A stretch of 64,000 nt of DNA, taken from positions 1 through 64,000 of the forward strand of contig CAJUQJ010000001.1 in NCBI GenBank assembly GCA_910588215.1, in the 5' to 3' direction. The first letter of the stretch is position 1; each line of letters begins with the position of its first letter. The notes below the pieces were generated by a model that was given only the letters and a program-made list of their open reading frames with translations, was not told the DNA's origin and made no database searches. This document shows, in pieces, positions 35,267 through 44,659 of this stretch. The stretch comes from an uncultured Lachnospiraceae bacterium. GTDB taxonomy: Bacteria; Bacillota; Clostridia; Lachnospirales; Lachnospiraceae. The position numbers and the translations under genes are program-made.

Positions 35267-37114
35267 ATGAATCGGAGTGATTTGAAAGAAATAGCATTTT
35301 CTATAGTTGGAGAAGATGTAATGACGGGATTGCAGAAATGGTATAAGGACGCATTAGAGACAAAATGGGAGTATGTTGTTTTTATTGTGCGCCGCAGTTA
35401 TATATTGGCATTGCTCATGGAGAAAATAACAGGAAAGAAGATGGCCGCAAACGAGACGAACCATTATCTGACAGATGCTTCCATGATCCTGCATTGCGAT
35501 GAACTGGCGGCAATATACCGAAAGAAGCATCGATTTCCCACGACTTTATTATGCGACGATGTATGCATACATGGAAGAAATATTAATCACTTCATCAAAA
35601 CGATTGAAAAGAGACTTGTATCATTACTCTCTGAATATAATGAAGCGGATGTTAAAGAAGCGTTGTTTGAGGCGCTGAGGATTCATGTGTATGTCAGGGC
35701 GGATGAGCCGCTTCTCTTGGACGGGAAATATGAATTTAACCTAAGTTATGAGGGTATAGTAAATGCGAAATTTCTGCACAAGTTTTCAAACGATATATCG
35801 TTGCTCATATGCTGGTCCGGCATTGCAAACGCAAGCTATATTTATTCCGAGAGAATATCGGAAGAGAATACCGAAACGCTGGATTTAACTTCGTTCATTA
35901 ATACGAGTTATCAGAATGTAAGCCAATGCACGAAGATAGAATTTATCGGTGACGATAAGGAGAAGAAAGCGGTTTTTACCTTAAGAATCATAAAGAATCT
36001 GGATGGGAAATGTAGTGTCCTTCCGTTTGTTTTCGTACCAAACCTGGGGACGGAAGAAACACAAATGCTGCTTTTGATCATACAAGACAGAATGCGAGAT
36101 AGGAATATACCAGAGGAGTATATTACACGGCTGCATGATCTGGAACGGATACCGGGCAAGCGTACTTTTAATGAAATAGTCACTCTGCTATTCAGTCATG
36201 CTTTGCTGCAGGATTTTAATCGGAAATACAACATTGTAATTCAGGAAAATCTCGTAGAAGAAGAACTTACAAAATTAGCAAGAAATTATGACCGGTATGG
36301 CTTTGAGGATGCGAAAGAGTGGCTGAAGCGGATTTTATCGGAGCAGCTGTTTGTGCCGGGAGAAATTGAAGAAATTTTAGAGCACGTTATCATACTGGGA
36401 CGCAAGATGATCAATATTGTTCCAGGCAGAATGGAGAAACTCTCACGGAAGAATGAGATAATGATCAGGAGAAAAGTGGAGAGATATTTCTACGTCAGGG
36501 GAAGTGAGGAGGAGAGGGAGGCCCATGTGATATCTAGGAAGCCATATGCCTATGAGCGAGAGCGCACGGCTCGTAAAGCCCGGGGCTGTGGATTCTTGTT
36601 TTGGGAACTTAATGATGGCTATAGGGAATTGGAGGCTAAGTATTGCATTGCATATTTTTTGCAGATGATGGATGCAGGAGTGGTATGTCTGTCTTCTTAT
36701 GCGCCAAATGAAATAAATGTAGTGGGTTTGGCTCAGTTTGCCAAGACGGGTGAGCAGTCTTTGGTGAGCGAACCGCTGAGATTTTATGAGTGGATACCGA
36801 TGCTGGCTAAGATTGAGGACGATTGTGGGGAGAATCCGGAAGAATTTTATGAAGAGCTTGAGAAATATGGATTGCGTGCCCAAAGTGGTCTTGACGAAAG
36901 GAAATTAAGAGAGATAGAGAATTTTGTTAAGAGAATTTATTATATGGGACAGCGGATTCAGGATTGGAATAGTTGGAGTATGAGTTATCTTTATAAATTA
37001 GAGTATAATTTGCCGGATATGCAAGACGCGTCCCATTATAAGAAAATGTCTAAATTTTTGGATCTGCAGATAAAGCATTTGTCGGATTATATGGAATATA
37101 AGCGATATGATTAG
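35267..37114 (+). CDS. Phosphoribosyltransferase-like protein of a RADAR-type locus
   Basis: 615 aa. Residues about 35-125 resemble a type I phosphoribosyltransferase: a strand WEYVVFIVRRSY followed by helix, then TTLLCDDVCIHGRNI at 92-106, which matches the PRPP-binding loop (strand, two acidic residues, then a T/H-G-R-x turn). The remaining 490 residues show no motif I recognise; there is a Tyr/Glu-rich helical C-terminus. PRPP-binding domains appear in bacterial conflict systems, but I know of no such gene as a standard RADAR part. It is the first gene of an apparent operon, 113 nt before rdrA. The ribosome binding site is weak, so the exact start is uncertain. Confidence 0.6.
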   Translation: MNRSDLKEIAFSIVGEDVMTGLQKWYKDALETKWEYVVFIVRRSYILALLMEKITGKKMAANETNHYLTDASMILHCDELAAIYRKKHRFPTTLLCDDVCIHGRNINHFIKTIEKRLVSLLSEYNEADVKEALFEALRIHVYVRADEPLLLDGKYEFNLSYEGIVNAKFLHKFSNDISLLICWSGIANASYIYSERISEENTETLDLTSFINTSYQNVSQCTKIEFIGDDKEKKAVFTLRIIKNLDGKCSVLPFVFVPNLGTEETQMLLLIIQDRMRDRNIPEEYITRLHDLERIPGKRTFNEIVTLLFSHALLQDFNRKYNIVIQENLVEEELTKLARNYDRYGFEDAKEWLKRILSEQLFVPGEIEEILEHVIILGRKMINIVPGRMEKLSRKNEIMIRRKVERYFYVRGSEEEREAHVISRKPYAYERERTARKARGCGFLFWELNDGYRELEAKYCIAYFLQMMDAGVVCLSSYAPNEINVVGLAQFAKTGEQSLVSEPLRFYEWIPMLAKIEDDCGENPEEFYEELEKYGLRAQSGLDERKLREIENFVKRIYYMGQRIQDWNSWSMSYLYKLEYNLPDMQDASHYKKMSKFLDLQIKHLSDYMEYKRYD

Positions 37115-37227
37115 TGTGAGAAGTATTTCTAATCACTCCATTCTCCTAGACAAGCTTGCTTGTCTTCGGATTTTGAGATTCCGCGATGTTGAATCATGGC
37201 GGTTAGCGTGAAAAAGGAGAAGTTGGC

Positions 37228-39903
37228 ATGCAGAGGGAAGTAGAGATTTATGCAGAGGATGTATACAGAGCGAAGACAGAGAAAGAATTTCATGCTGGTA
37301 TTTTCTTTGAAGAAGTCTATAAGAGGACGGATGCTATTGTATGTGATATTATTGAGCAGATGAGATTTTATGCGGAAGACAGCAGAGTGCAAGGCGGATA
37401 CAAGGCCAAATATCATGGAATGGGAAATAATATTGTGGCGTTCTGCGCAGACCGTGGACAGGGTAAGACCAGTGCGATGCAGTCTTATGCGGCTTATCTG
37501 CAAAATAATGATATTGCGAAGGATAACTTTTTTGGGACAGGTAATGTAATTGGCAGATCATACTTTAAGGTATTAGATCCGATCGATCCTTCTGCTTTGG
37601 ACAGCGGGGAATCTATTATCAGGGTACTGGTTTCAAGGTTGTTTCTGGAGTTTTCCAAGATGACGGAAGAGAATAAACTTCCCTTCAAGGATGAGATAAA
37701 ATTCCGTAAAGAAAAGGATAATATATTAAAGGCATTTGAAAGATGTTATGAGAATATAGATTATCTGCAGAAGGAAAAGAATATTGAAGCCTATGACCTG
37801 GAAACGTTGGCACAGCTTGGGAACAGCGCAGAACTGAAGAAAAATCTGTACAATTTAGTAGAGTATTTTTTGGATGTGGTTTTTTGTGAAAAGGAAGAAA
37901 GAAGACCGGCTTATCTTGTAGTACAGGTTGATGATGCAGATTTGTCTATGGGAGATATTTTTAAAATCTGTGATGATATCAGGAATTATTTCTCGATTCC
38001 GAATATCATTGTTATGATGGCGACGAATTATAAGCAGTTGGAGGTTGCAATCTCGCAGCGGTATATGAAGCAATATGAGTGCATCATACGGCTGCAGGAA
38101 CAAAGGGGATTTGTGGAAGAATGCAGCCGTATGGCATTTAGATATCTTGAGAAAATGTTGCCTGCGGGGCACCGAGTAATGCTTACGTCCATTGATGCCC
38201 TGATCAACGCGAATGTGAATCATTTCACCGTTTTGTACTACAGAAATAATGCGTTTTCAAAGATTGGAAAGGCGGATGTGTTCAAGACTGAGATTGATGT
38301 GGACTGCAGATGCCGGAACATACAGCAGCAGTTGATGAAATTCTTATATATGAAAACCGGTATTGTTCTGTTGGAGCGTCCTGGGGAGATGTGCTCCGTG
38401 CTGCCGCATACATTAAGAGAGCTGACACATTTCGTGAAGCTGCTGGATGATATGGAGCAGATTGACCAAAAGAGAGCACTGAAGGTTTGGGCTGGTGCAG
38501 GGGACATAGCTGAGGTAGAGAAATGGAAGAGGAATTTGGATATTCTGAAACGATATTTTCTGAATTATTGGTGTGGGACACATCTGAATTGCAGTCAGCA
38601 GATTATGATAGAAGAAATAGACCGTTGTAATAGAAAAATGGATCTTGTGTATCAGAGCATCAATCAATATATCAAATCCCATGACGGGAAAGAACTATCG
38701 GTTGATTCACCATACAGCTATAGTGTAGTTATGAAAGAATGCGTAGAAACAGGACTGGCGTCAAATCCGCTATTGCAGGATGCGGTAATTTTCTATTATA
38801 CGATTGTACTAAATGAGTGGTTCGTTCAATCGATTGGAGATGCGGAGAAGGCTGGAAGTTTGGCCGGATTTTTAGGAAAACCATTCGATGTAAAAATGGT
38901 GGTGGAAGATGGAAGCTATAACATTTTACAGTTCGATTTTTCGGCTGAGAACCTGAGACAATACGCTGAGGGAGAATTGACGAATGCGTTGAATCGAGCC
39001 TGGCTGAAAGCCTTCTGTATAGCTGACGGGGATTCCTCCTTTGTTGATGAAGAGAGGGTGATCAGGAATGTGGAGGGCAGAGCGGCAGGAACGAAGGTGC
39101 AGTTCAATTTGTTTCACCCAATCCTGACGATGCTGTACAGTGATATATGGCGTAGTCAGCCGGATGAAAGACTTGCCGAACAGGATTCGGCATCTGTGAG
39201 TGACTATATTGAAGACGGGAACCGCCTGAACGATCATATTGACATGAGTTATCTGATCAGTGCGAAGAATTTACTTGTCAACTATGACGTACAAAGTTGG
39301 GTGAGAATAAGAGTCGAAGAGAAGATGAAGGAGTGGGATCGCAGTGGGGAAAGAAGACTGGACCGGATATGGAGAAGCTATTATACGCTTATAGATTCTT
39401 GGGAAAATGCGTGCCGATATTTGGGAGAAGAGAGTATTCTGTCGCAGGTATGTTTCGGAGAATATTTTGAAAATGCTGTTTTGGGAAATATTATTTTTCT
39501 TTGTAATGAAGAGAATAGGAAAAAGTACGTTAAGGTCTATAAGGAGCATTTGCTGCACATACTGGATATGATGATTGACAGGATGACAGGAATTATTAAG
39601 CTGAGCAAATATGATGAGATGGAAGTAGCCGCAAAACAGATGATAGGAGATGCTAAATCTTCCTCGGTCAACAGCGAGATCGTTATGCCATTAGACGAAC
39701 AGAAGGGCAGTAGTCAGTTTGTCCAAAGGATTCCTGAATTAAGGGCATTAGTCGGTATAGAACGAAAAATTGAGCTGGAATGCTATAAATTGTCGATTTT
39801 AGTAGAAGAGAATGAAAGCATTGACTTGTTGAGACAAGAATTAGAAGCCTTTAGCGGCAGTTTGGAATCGGAGAAAGCAAAAATTCAAAAAGTATCTGTA
39901 TAG
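37228..39903 (+). CDS. rdrA: RdrA-like P-loop ATPase (RADAR system)
   Basis: An 891-aa cytoplasmic ATPase. Walker A is ADRGQGKTS at 74-82 and Walker B is VVQVDDAD at 231-238, preceded by a hydrophobic strand; MMATNYKQLEVAI near 265 fits a sensor region. The long helical C-terminal part has no second catalytic motif. Size, KAP/AAA-like P-loop and the adenosine-deaminase gene 22 nt downstream match RdrA of RADAR, in which an RdrA ring works with RdrB to modify adenosine or ATP on phage infection. AAGGAG precedes the ATG. A small AGACAAGC stem at 37148-37165 upstream may tune expression relative to the first gene. The rdrA name is by context and motif, without alignment. Confidence 0.75.
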   Translation: MQREVEIYAEDVYRAKTEKEFHAGIFFEEVYKRTDAIVCDIIEQMRFYAEDSRVQGGYKAKYHGMGNNIVAFCADRGQGKTSAMQSYAAYLQNNDIAKDNFFGTGNVIGRSYFKVLDPIDPSALDSGESIIRVLVSRLFLEFSKMTEENKLPFKDEIKFRKEKDNILKAFERCYENIDYLQKEKNIEAYDLETLAQLGNSAELKKNLYNLVEYFLDVVFCEKEERRPAYLVVQVDDADLSMGDIFKICDDIRNYFSIPNIIVMMATNYKQLEVAISQRYMKQYECIIRLQEQRGFVEECSRMAFRYLEKMLPAGHRVMLTSIDALINANVNHFTVLYYRNNAFSKIGKADVFKTEIDVDCRCRNIQQQLMKFLYMKTGIVLLERPGEMCSVLPHTLRELTHFVKLLDDMEQIDQKRALKVWAGAGDIAEVEKWKRNLDILKRYFLNYWCGTHLNCSQQIMIEEIDRCNRKMDLVYQSINQYIKSHDGKELSVDSPYSYSVVMKECVETGLASNPLLQDAVIFYYTIVLNEWFVQSIGDAEKAGSLAGFLGKPFDVKMVVEDGSYNILQFDFSAENLRQYAEGELTNALNRAWLKAFCIADGDSSFVDEERVIRNVEGRAAGTKVQFNLFHPILTMLYSDIWRSQPDERLAEQDSASVSDYIEDGNRLNDHIDMSYLISAKNLLVNYDVQSWVRIRVEEKMKEWDRSGERRLDRIWRSYYTLIDSWENACRYLGEESILSQVCFGEYFENAVLGNIIFLCNEENRKKYVKVYKEHLLHILDMMIDRMTGIIKLSKYDEMEVAAKQMIGDAKSSSVNSEIVMPLDEQKGSSQFVQRIPELRALVGIERKIELECYKLSILVEENESIDLLRQELEAFSGSLESEKAKIQKVSV

Positions 39904-39925
39904 CTATAGCAAAGGAATTTGGCAT

Positions 39926-42511
39926 ATGCATCAGGAGAGAGAGAATCTGGATATTTTATTCCGTAGGACTGCGCCGGAAATTGTGCTTGATAATATCAGA
40001 ACTTATGGGCGGATTTTTAAAGAATGCCGGCTAAAAGCTGATGTGGAAAATTATGATAAGAATACATATGAACATTATTCGCTGTTAAATTTGCAGGAGT
40101 ATTCACCGGATGAAGTGGAATTACGATTTCAATTTCTGAGTAATTCCATGAATCAAGAATCCTCAGCGATGATCTTTCATACCTTATATGATTATGCGGA
40201 TAAAGTATTGGTCATGAAACAGGGGGAACCTGCCTGCAGGCTGCGGATGCTGCTCGGATGGAATTCTATTACGAAGCGTTTGGGTCAGGATCTCTTGACT
40301 ACAATATGGTTGGCCAAAAAGGACGTAGATGTATATGCCGCCCAGAAGAGAAGTTTTTCCTGGCCCCCTATCATAAGAACAGATGACAGACGACTGGAAG
40401 AGATTTTTGCCAAAGGGCTGGCGGAGAATCATTTTCATCTACATGGTTCCACACAATCTTTTGCAATATCCTGGGCGGCTCTTATGAATCATCCGGAATA
40501 TCTGCGGGAGTATTTTCATAAACGCGAGTATTTGAAAGAGAATCTGAATCCCAATGTTACCAGGGGAAATATAGATAACCAGATGAATTGGGAAGACAGA
40601 GTGAAATATGCCGCTATGATACGGGCTTTGCTGTTTGCACGGTGTGCGGATATAGTTGATGCCGGTGAAATGTGGAAAGCATTTAGAAAGTTTGACAGAA
40701 TGCCTTCAGTGTCGAAGATTAAGCAGCAGACGGAATCTTTGAGAAGAATCTATGGAACCTATTTTGAACAGGGAACAGGCAGAAAAGTGTATCTTGATTA
40801 TGCAGTCAGCAACAGTTTCTATTATGTAGATGGAGAATCGGCTAACCGGTTGCTTGCCGGAGAGAGAAGTTTTCTTTATCATTGCTTTCGCAGGTTGCTT
40901 GAGGAAGATTTTACCGTACAGGAGGCTACGCTGTTATATTTATATATTCTTATTAAAAGTCAATTCAGAAGTGAGCTAGTGCAGGTAAACAGGAGGACGG
41001 GATTCACGAATTTTGCGTGGTATCAGAACAGGAAGAATCAGTTTTTTGGTGTAGAAGAAGCGTATTGGATAGAAGCGCAGCGTTTGTCGATTGGATCGGC
41101 AATGGAGGAAGGCCATCTTGTTTCTTTGGAGGCAAGGATTATGCCGAAGGATACAACCAGCCAATTAAAGCAGGAAATTAACCGACTGAACTTCAGAATC
41201 CGTTTGGCACTGGTAGAGAATAAGGAAATGCCGTATTATGTGATTCATTTTCCTAAGAAGAAATTTTCCCGGGAGGAATTCAAAGAACATGGCTTAATGC
41301 ATCCAAGAAATTGGCAGACCAGAGCGATGGTGAAGAAGAGAGCGAAGGCCTTAGTAAAGTATCTGCAGACCTATGACAGAGCGGAAGAATGCATCTGGGG
41401 AATCGATGCCTGTTCATTGGAGATAGGATGCCGACCGGAGGTGTTTGCGACGGAGTTTCGATATGTGCGGCAGTATGGAGGGATGCAGGGTGAATACTGT
41501 TGGAATAGTGCCGTAAAAAATAAACGTGAGAAGATAGGGATAACATACCATGTTGGCGAAGACTTTTTGGATATTATGGACGGACTGCGGGCAATCGATG
41601 AAGCGATAAGCTTTCTGCAATTGCAGAATGAAGACAGACTGGGACATGCCTTGGCATTGGGAATCAGTCCCGAAGGGTATTATGAAAAGAAAAAGCGAGA
41701 AATTTATATACCGGCACAGGATTATCTGGATAATCTTATTTGGATTCTTTACAGGTCACTGGAATTAAATATACTGATCGATGCAAACCACAGAGCCAAA
41801 ACGCAGGAAAAAGCCAGGAATCTGTTGTTGAAGATCTACAGAACTGATAATTCTTATTTTGCGGACAGTGTTGAAGAGCGGCAGCCGACAGAGATTTTAG
41901 ACATGTATTACGCAAGTTGGAAACTGCGGGGAGAACACCCTGATCTGTATAGATCGGGAAGTTATAAAGAAATACACAATCTGGCTGAAGAACAATATAA
42001 TTCTTGTATGAAAATAGCTAATTTTGATAAATCATACAGGGAACATAAGCTGATATCTGGATTATATTATTCGTATCATTTTGATGATGAAGTTAAAAAA
42101 GAGGGCTTAAAGCCTGTATGCTTTAAAGTTGAAGAATGGTATATAGACCTGGTTCAGAAATTTCAATCGAAATTGCGGCAAATCGTTGCAGAAAAGGGGA
42201 TAGCCATAGAATGTAATCCCACGTCAAATGTTTTAATAGGAACCTTTGGTTTTTATGACAGGCATCCGATTTTGGCATTTAATGATTACCATTTAAATGA
42301 GGAATCAACGCAACCACATATTCAGGTATCTGTCAATACAGATGATCTGGGCGTATTTGATACTTCCCTTGAGAATGAATATGCATTACTTCTGTGTGCA
42401 ATTTGTAGGATGCGGCATAAAGAAGGAAATTACAACGACGATGCAGTGTATGAATATTTGGATTACTTACGAGAGAGCGGAATTAGGATGTCATTTCGCG
42501 ATATAAGATAA
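39926..42511 (+). CDS. rdrB: RdrB-like adenosine deaminase (RADAR system)
   Basis: An 861-aa protein with the full set of adenosine-deaminase active-site motifs: NHFHLHGS (His169, His171) for zinc, YHVGED (His542 zinc ligand, Glu545 proton donor), DRLGHA further on, and SVNTDDLGVF (Asp806, Asp807). Ordinary adenosine deaminases are about 350 aa; the long N-terminal part and large insertions fit RdrB, which assembles into a large shell and deaminates adenosine/ATP to inosine/ITP when activated with RdrA. All catalytic residues are present, so it should be active. AAAGGA lies 11 nt before the ATG. A terminator hairpin follows at 42533. Confidence 0.8.
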   Translation: MHQERENLDILFRRTAPEIVLDNIRTYGRIFKECRLKADVENYDKNTYEHYSLLNLQEYSPDEVELRFQFLSNSMNQESSAMIFHTLYDYADKVLVMKQGEPACRLRMLLGWNSITKRLGQDLLTTIWLAKKDVDVYAAQKRSFSWPPIIRTDDRRLEEIFAKGLAENHFHLHGSTQSFAISWAALMNHPEYLREYFHKREYLKENLNPNVTRGNIDNQMNWEDRVKYAAMIRALLFARCADIVDAGEMWKAFRKFDRMPSVSKIKQQTESLRRIYGTYFEQGTGRKVYLDYAVSNSFYYVDGESANRLLAGERSFLYHCFRRLLEEDFTVQEATLLYLYILIKSQFRSELVQVNRRTGFTNFAWYQNRKNQFFGVEEAYWIEAQRLSIGSAMEEGHLVSLEARIMPKDTTSQLKQEINRLNFRIRLALVENKEMPYYVIHFPKKKFSREEFKEHGLMHPRNWQTRAMVKKRAKALVKYLQTYDRAEECIWGIDACSLEIGCRPEVFATEFRYVRQYGGMQGEYCWNSAVKNKREKIGITYHVGEDFLDIMDGLRAIDEAISFLQLQNEDRLGHALALGISPEGYYEKKKREIYIPAQDYLDNLIWILYRSLELNILIDANHRAKTQEKARNLLLKIYRTDNSYFADSVEERQPTEILDMYYASWKLRGEHPDLYRSGSYKEIHNLAEEQYNSCMKIANFDKSYREHKLISGLYYSYHFDDEVKKEGLKPVCFKVEEWYIDLVQKFQSKLRQIVAEKGIAIECNPTSNVLIGTFGFYDRHPILAFNDYHLNEESTQPHIQVSVNTDDLGVFDTSLENEYALLLCAICRMRHKEGNYNDDAVYEYLDYLRESGIRMSFRDIR

Positions 42512-42532
42512 AAGAATTGGCAAACTGATAGT

Positions 42533-42585
42533 GCCCCGGCTCTCCGTTGATAACCTCAACAGAGAACTCGGGGACTTATTTGTAT
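42533..42585 (+). terminator. Terminator after rdrB
   Basis: CCCCGGCTCTCCGTTGA pairs with TCAACAGAGAACTCGGGG around a TAACC loop (about 42534-42573, two mismatches), followed by a T-rich stretch (TTATTTGT). It closes the rdr operon and separates it from the sugar-transport operon. Confidence 0.75.
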
Positions 42586-42644
42586 AATCTGCACAATTCC
42601 CTGACCCACAATCTGTGAAAAACGGCAAAGTTTCGAGTCACCTC

Positions 42645-42673
42645 TTGCAAAATTTTCGGCAAGGTTATATACT
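42645..42673 (+). promoter_or_regulatory. Promoter of the sugar ABC transporter operon
   Basis: TTGCAA (42645-42650) and TATACT (42668-42673) are 17 nt apart. The predicted start of transcription, near 42680, lies just before the tandem operator-like array. Confidence 0.7.
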
Positions 42674-42684
42674 TAACACATGAA

Positions 42685-42750
42685 ACGGAAACGTTACCGA
42701 GAACGATGCCGATATCGTTACCGACATCGATACCGATAACGTTACCGAAC
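42685..42750 (+). promoter_or_regulatory. Tandem 12-bp operator-like array
   Basis: Five adjacent 12-bp units begin at 42685, 42697, 42709, 42721 and 42733, followed by a partial sixth: ACGGAAACGTTA, CCGAGAACGATG, CCGATATCGTTA, CCGACATCGATA, CCGATAACGTTA, CCGAAC. The units share CCGA and an xACGxT core and contain CG-centred half-palindromes like LacI-family sites. The array covers roughly +5 to +70 of the transcript, where bound repressor would block the promoter or elongation. The LacI-type regulator at 48232 is the likely ligand-dependent binder. Confidence 0.75.
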
Positions 42751-42783
42751 CTAATAAACACTCATGAAAGAGAGGGAAACAAT

Positions 42784-44208
42784 ATGAAAAAGAAACTGGT
42801 AAGCGCATTATTGTGTGCAGCTATGGTTTCGTCCTTGCTTGCAGGATGCGGCGGTTCTGATGCGCCGGCTGCAGATTCCGGCTCAGATGCAGGTACAGAG
42901 ACACCGGCTGCGGATGCAGCAGGAGATTCTGCGGCAGCATCCAGTGATTACAGCGGAACAGTACGTATGCTGAACTTCAAGCCCGAGATTTCGGATGCGA
43001 TGCAGGAAGTAGCGGCGGCTTACACTGCTGAGACTGGAATCGACGTTCAGATCGAGACAGCGGCTTCCGGACAGTATGAATCAACGTTGACAGCAAGAAT
43101 GGACAGCTCTGAGGCGCCTGGCATCTTCGTAGTAGAGAACGTAACGGCGCTTGGTAACTGGAAAGAGTACTGCCGTGACTGGTCTGATACAGAGCTTTAT
43201 TCTTACGTAACAGATCAGAAGTACACGATGCAGGAAGACGGCAAGGTTCTGGCACTGTGCTACGTGTTGGAAGGCTGGGGCATCATCGTTAACAGCGAGA
43301 TCACAGATGCATACTTTGCATCCCCGAATAAATCCACAGAGTATACTTCTCTGGATGAACTGTACACCTTCGATGCACTGAAGGCAGTTGTAGAAGATAT
43401 GACAGCATTGAAAGACGAGCTGGGCATTCAGGGTGTATTCGGTTCTACTTCTTTGAAGCAGGGTGATGACTGGAGATACCAGACACATCTGATGAATATT
43501 CCGCTTTACTGGGAGTGGGGCGCAGACGTTGATATCAACGGCGCAGTTCCGGAGTTCACTTTTGCAAATGCAGAGAACTTCAAGAACATTCTTGACTTGT
43601 ACCTGAACAACTCCGTGATCGAGCCGAGTCTTGTTGGTGCGAGAACAGTTGACGATTCTATGGCTGAGTTTGCACTTGGACAGTGTGCTATGATCCAGAA
43701 CGGTGACTGGGCATGGAATACGATCTTGAATACAGAAGGTAAGGTTGTACAGGATGACAAGGTTCGCTTCATTCCGATCACATCCGGTGTAGCTGGTGAG
43801 GAGAACATGGGTCTTTGCGTAGGCGGTTCCCAGTCCTTCTGCATCAACTCTCAGCTTCCGGAGGAAGATCAGCTGGCAGCGATCGACTTCCTGACATGGT
43901 TGTTCTCTTCTGAGACAGGTAAGAACCTGGTAGCACAGAAGCTGCAGCTTGTAACACCTTTCTCCTGCATGGAAGGCGCAGAGTACACCAATCCGCTGTT
44001 CGGCAGCGAGGCTGCAATCTCCGCAGCAGGTAAGACTGCATACAGCACGACCTGTAACCTGATTCCTGACCAGACATGGAAAGACAGTTTCGGTGCAAGC
44101 CTGCTTATGTACGCTCAGGGTCAGAAGACATGGGAAGATGTTGTTGCAGACGCTGTTTCCGAGTGGGCTGTTGAGAGAGACATCACCAACACGGCTAACG
44201 GCAACTAG
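42784..44208 (+). CDS. Sugar ABC transporter substrate-binding lipoprotein
   Basis: 474 aa. A lipoprotein signal (basic start, hydrophobic core, LLAGCGG with the lipidated Cys) is followed by an Ala/Asp/Gly-rich linker of about 40 residues and a type 1 extracellular binding domain (MLNFKPEISDAMQEV; FALGQCAMIQNGDW near 320, as in MalE-like proteins). It captures an oligosaccharide at the cell surface for the permeases at 44660 and 45507. malQ in the same unit points to maltodextrin-type substrates, but specificity is inferred. ATG 42784 follows GAGAGGG; the frame is open further upstream through the repeat array. Confidence 0.88.
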   Translation: MKKKLVSALLCAAMVSSLLAGCGGSDAPAADSGSDAGTETPAADAAGDSAAASSDYSGTVRMLNFKPEISDAMQEVAAAYTAETGIDVQIETAASGQYESTLTARMDSSEAPGIFVVENVTALGNWKEYCRDWSDTELYSYVTDQKYTMQEDGKVLALCYVLEGWGIIVNSEITDAYFASPNKSTEYTSLDELYTFDALKAVVEDMTALKDELGIQGVFGSTSLKQGDDWRYQTHLMNIPLYWEWGADVDINGAVPEFTFANAENFKNILDLYLNNSVIEPSLVGARTVDDSMAEFALGQCAMIQNGDWAWNTILNTEGKVVQDDKVRFIPITSGVAGEENMGLCVGGSQSFCINSQLPEEDQLAAIDFLTWLFSSETGKNLVAQKLQLVTPFSCMEGAEYTNPLFGSEAAISAAGKTAYSTTCNLIPDQTWKDSFGASLLMYAQGQKTWEDVVADAVSEWAVERDITNTANGN

Positions 44209-44226
44209 CATCGAGGGATACCCGTA

Positions 44227-44320
44227 CGCAGCCTGCTTAAAGGCAGGCTGCGGGGTAAGCGAGCGCCTTGTTTTATGGTACGCCAGAATATAGCAGCCAT
44301 TTGAATAAGGCGCTCTTTTT
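44227..44320 (+). terminator. Two hairpins after the binding-protein gene
   Basis: First, a perfect stem CGCAGCCTGC / GCAGGCTGCG (44227-44236 and 44243-44252) with a 6-nt loop and no T run, of the kind that shields an mRNA 3' end. Second, GAGCGCCTT (44261-44269) pairs with AAGGCGCTC (44307-44315), directly followed by five T. Such structures commonly make the binding protein more abundant than its permeases. Confidence 0.75.
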
Positions 44321-44659
44321 ATATGGTCTGTGCCCATTTTTTGATTCTATCGGAAACGCTTACGACATTACGAGGCTGCGAAGCAGATCTTGCAGACGAG
44401 CGTAGCATCGCGCACTTTTGTTCCAGAATTCTGTATCGGAGAGGATTTGGGCATGGATATGAAAGACTTACTGTAGAAGCAACCTGTCAATCAGGAGTAC
44501 GCATTATACTGCGGACTCCGTGAACGCGCCAAAATCTCCGATTTTGTGTGCAAAATTTACTAAACACCCAATTCTACTCATGGTGGTATTATAATGTAGG
44601 ATATGGGTGTCTGGAAGGATTAGTAAGATGTGTGAAGTATATGGGGAAAGGAGAGAACC
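44321..44659 (+). promoter_or_regulatory. Gap between binding protein and permease genes with one operator-like site
   Basis: No gene is supported. CGGAAACGCTTACGAC at 44351-44366 resembles the units of the array at 42685. A TATAAT at 44590-44595 has no good -35 partner. A separate controlled promoter for the permease genes is possible. Confidence 0.45.

Noticed and set aside
42685..42750. Possible CRISPR-like array
   Set aside because: Units are only 12 bp, directly adjacent and without spacers, and no cas gene is present. Position at a promoter fits operators.
43081..44337. 418-codon open frame on the minus strand
   Set aside because: It lies antisense to the clear binding-protein gene and shows no domain. 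It is Cys/His/Arg-rich in the way expected of a shadow frame and has no ribosome binding site.
44590..44595. TATAAT as a promoter for the permease genes
   Set aside because: No acceptable -35 sequence at 16-18 nt and no extended -10, so it is not called as a promoter.
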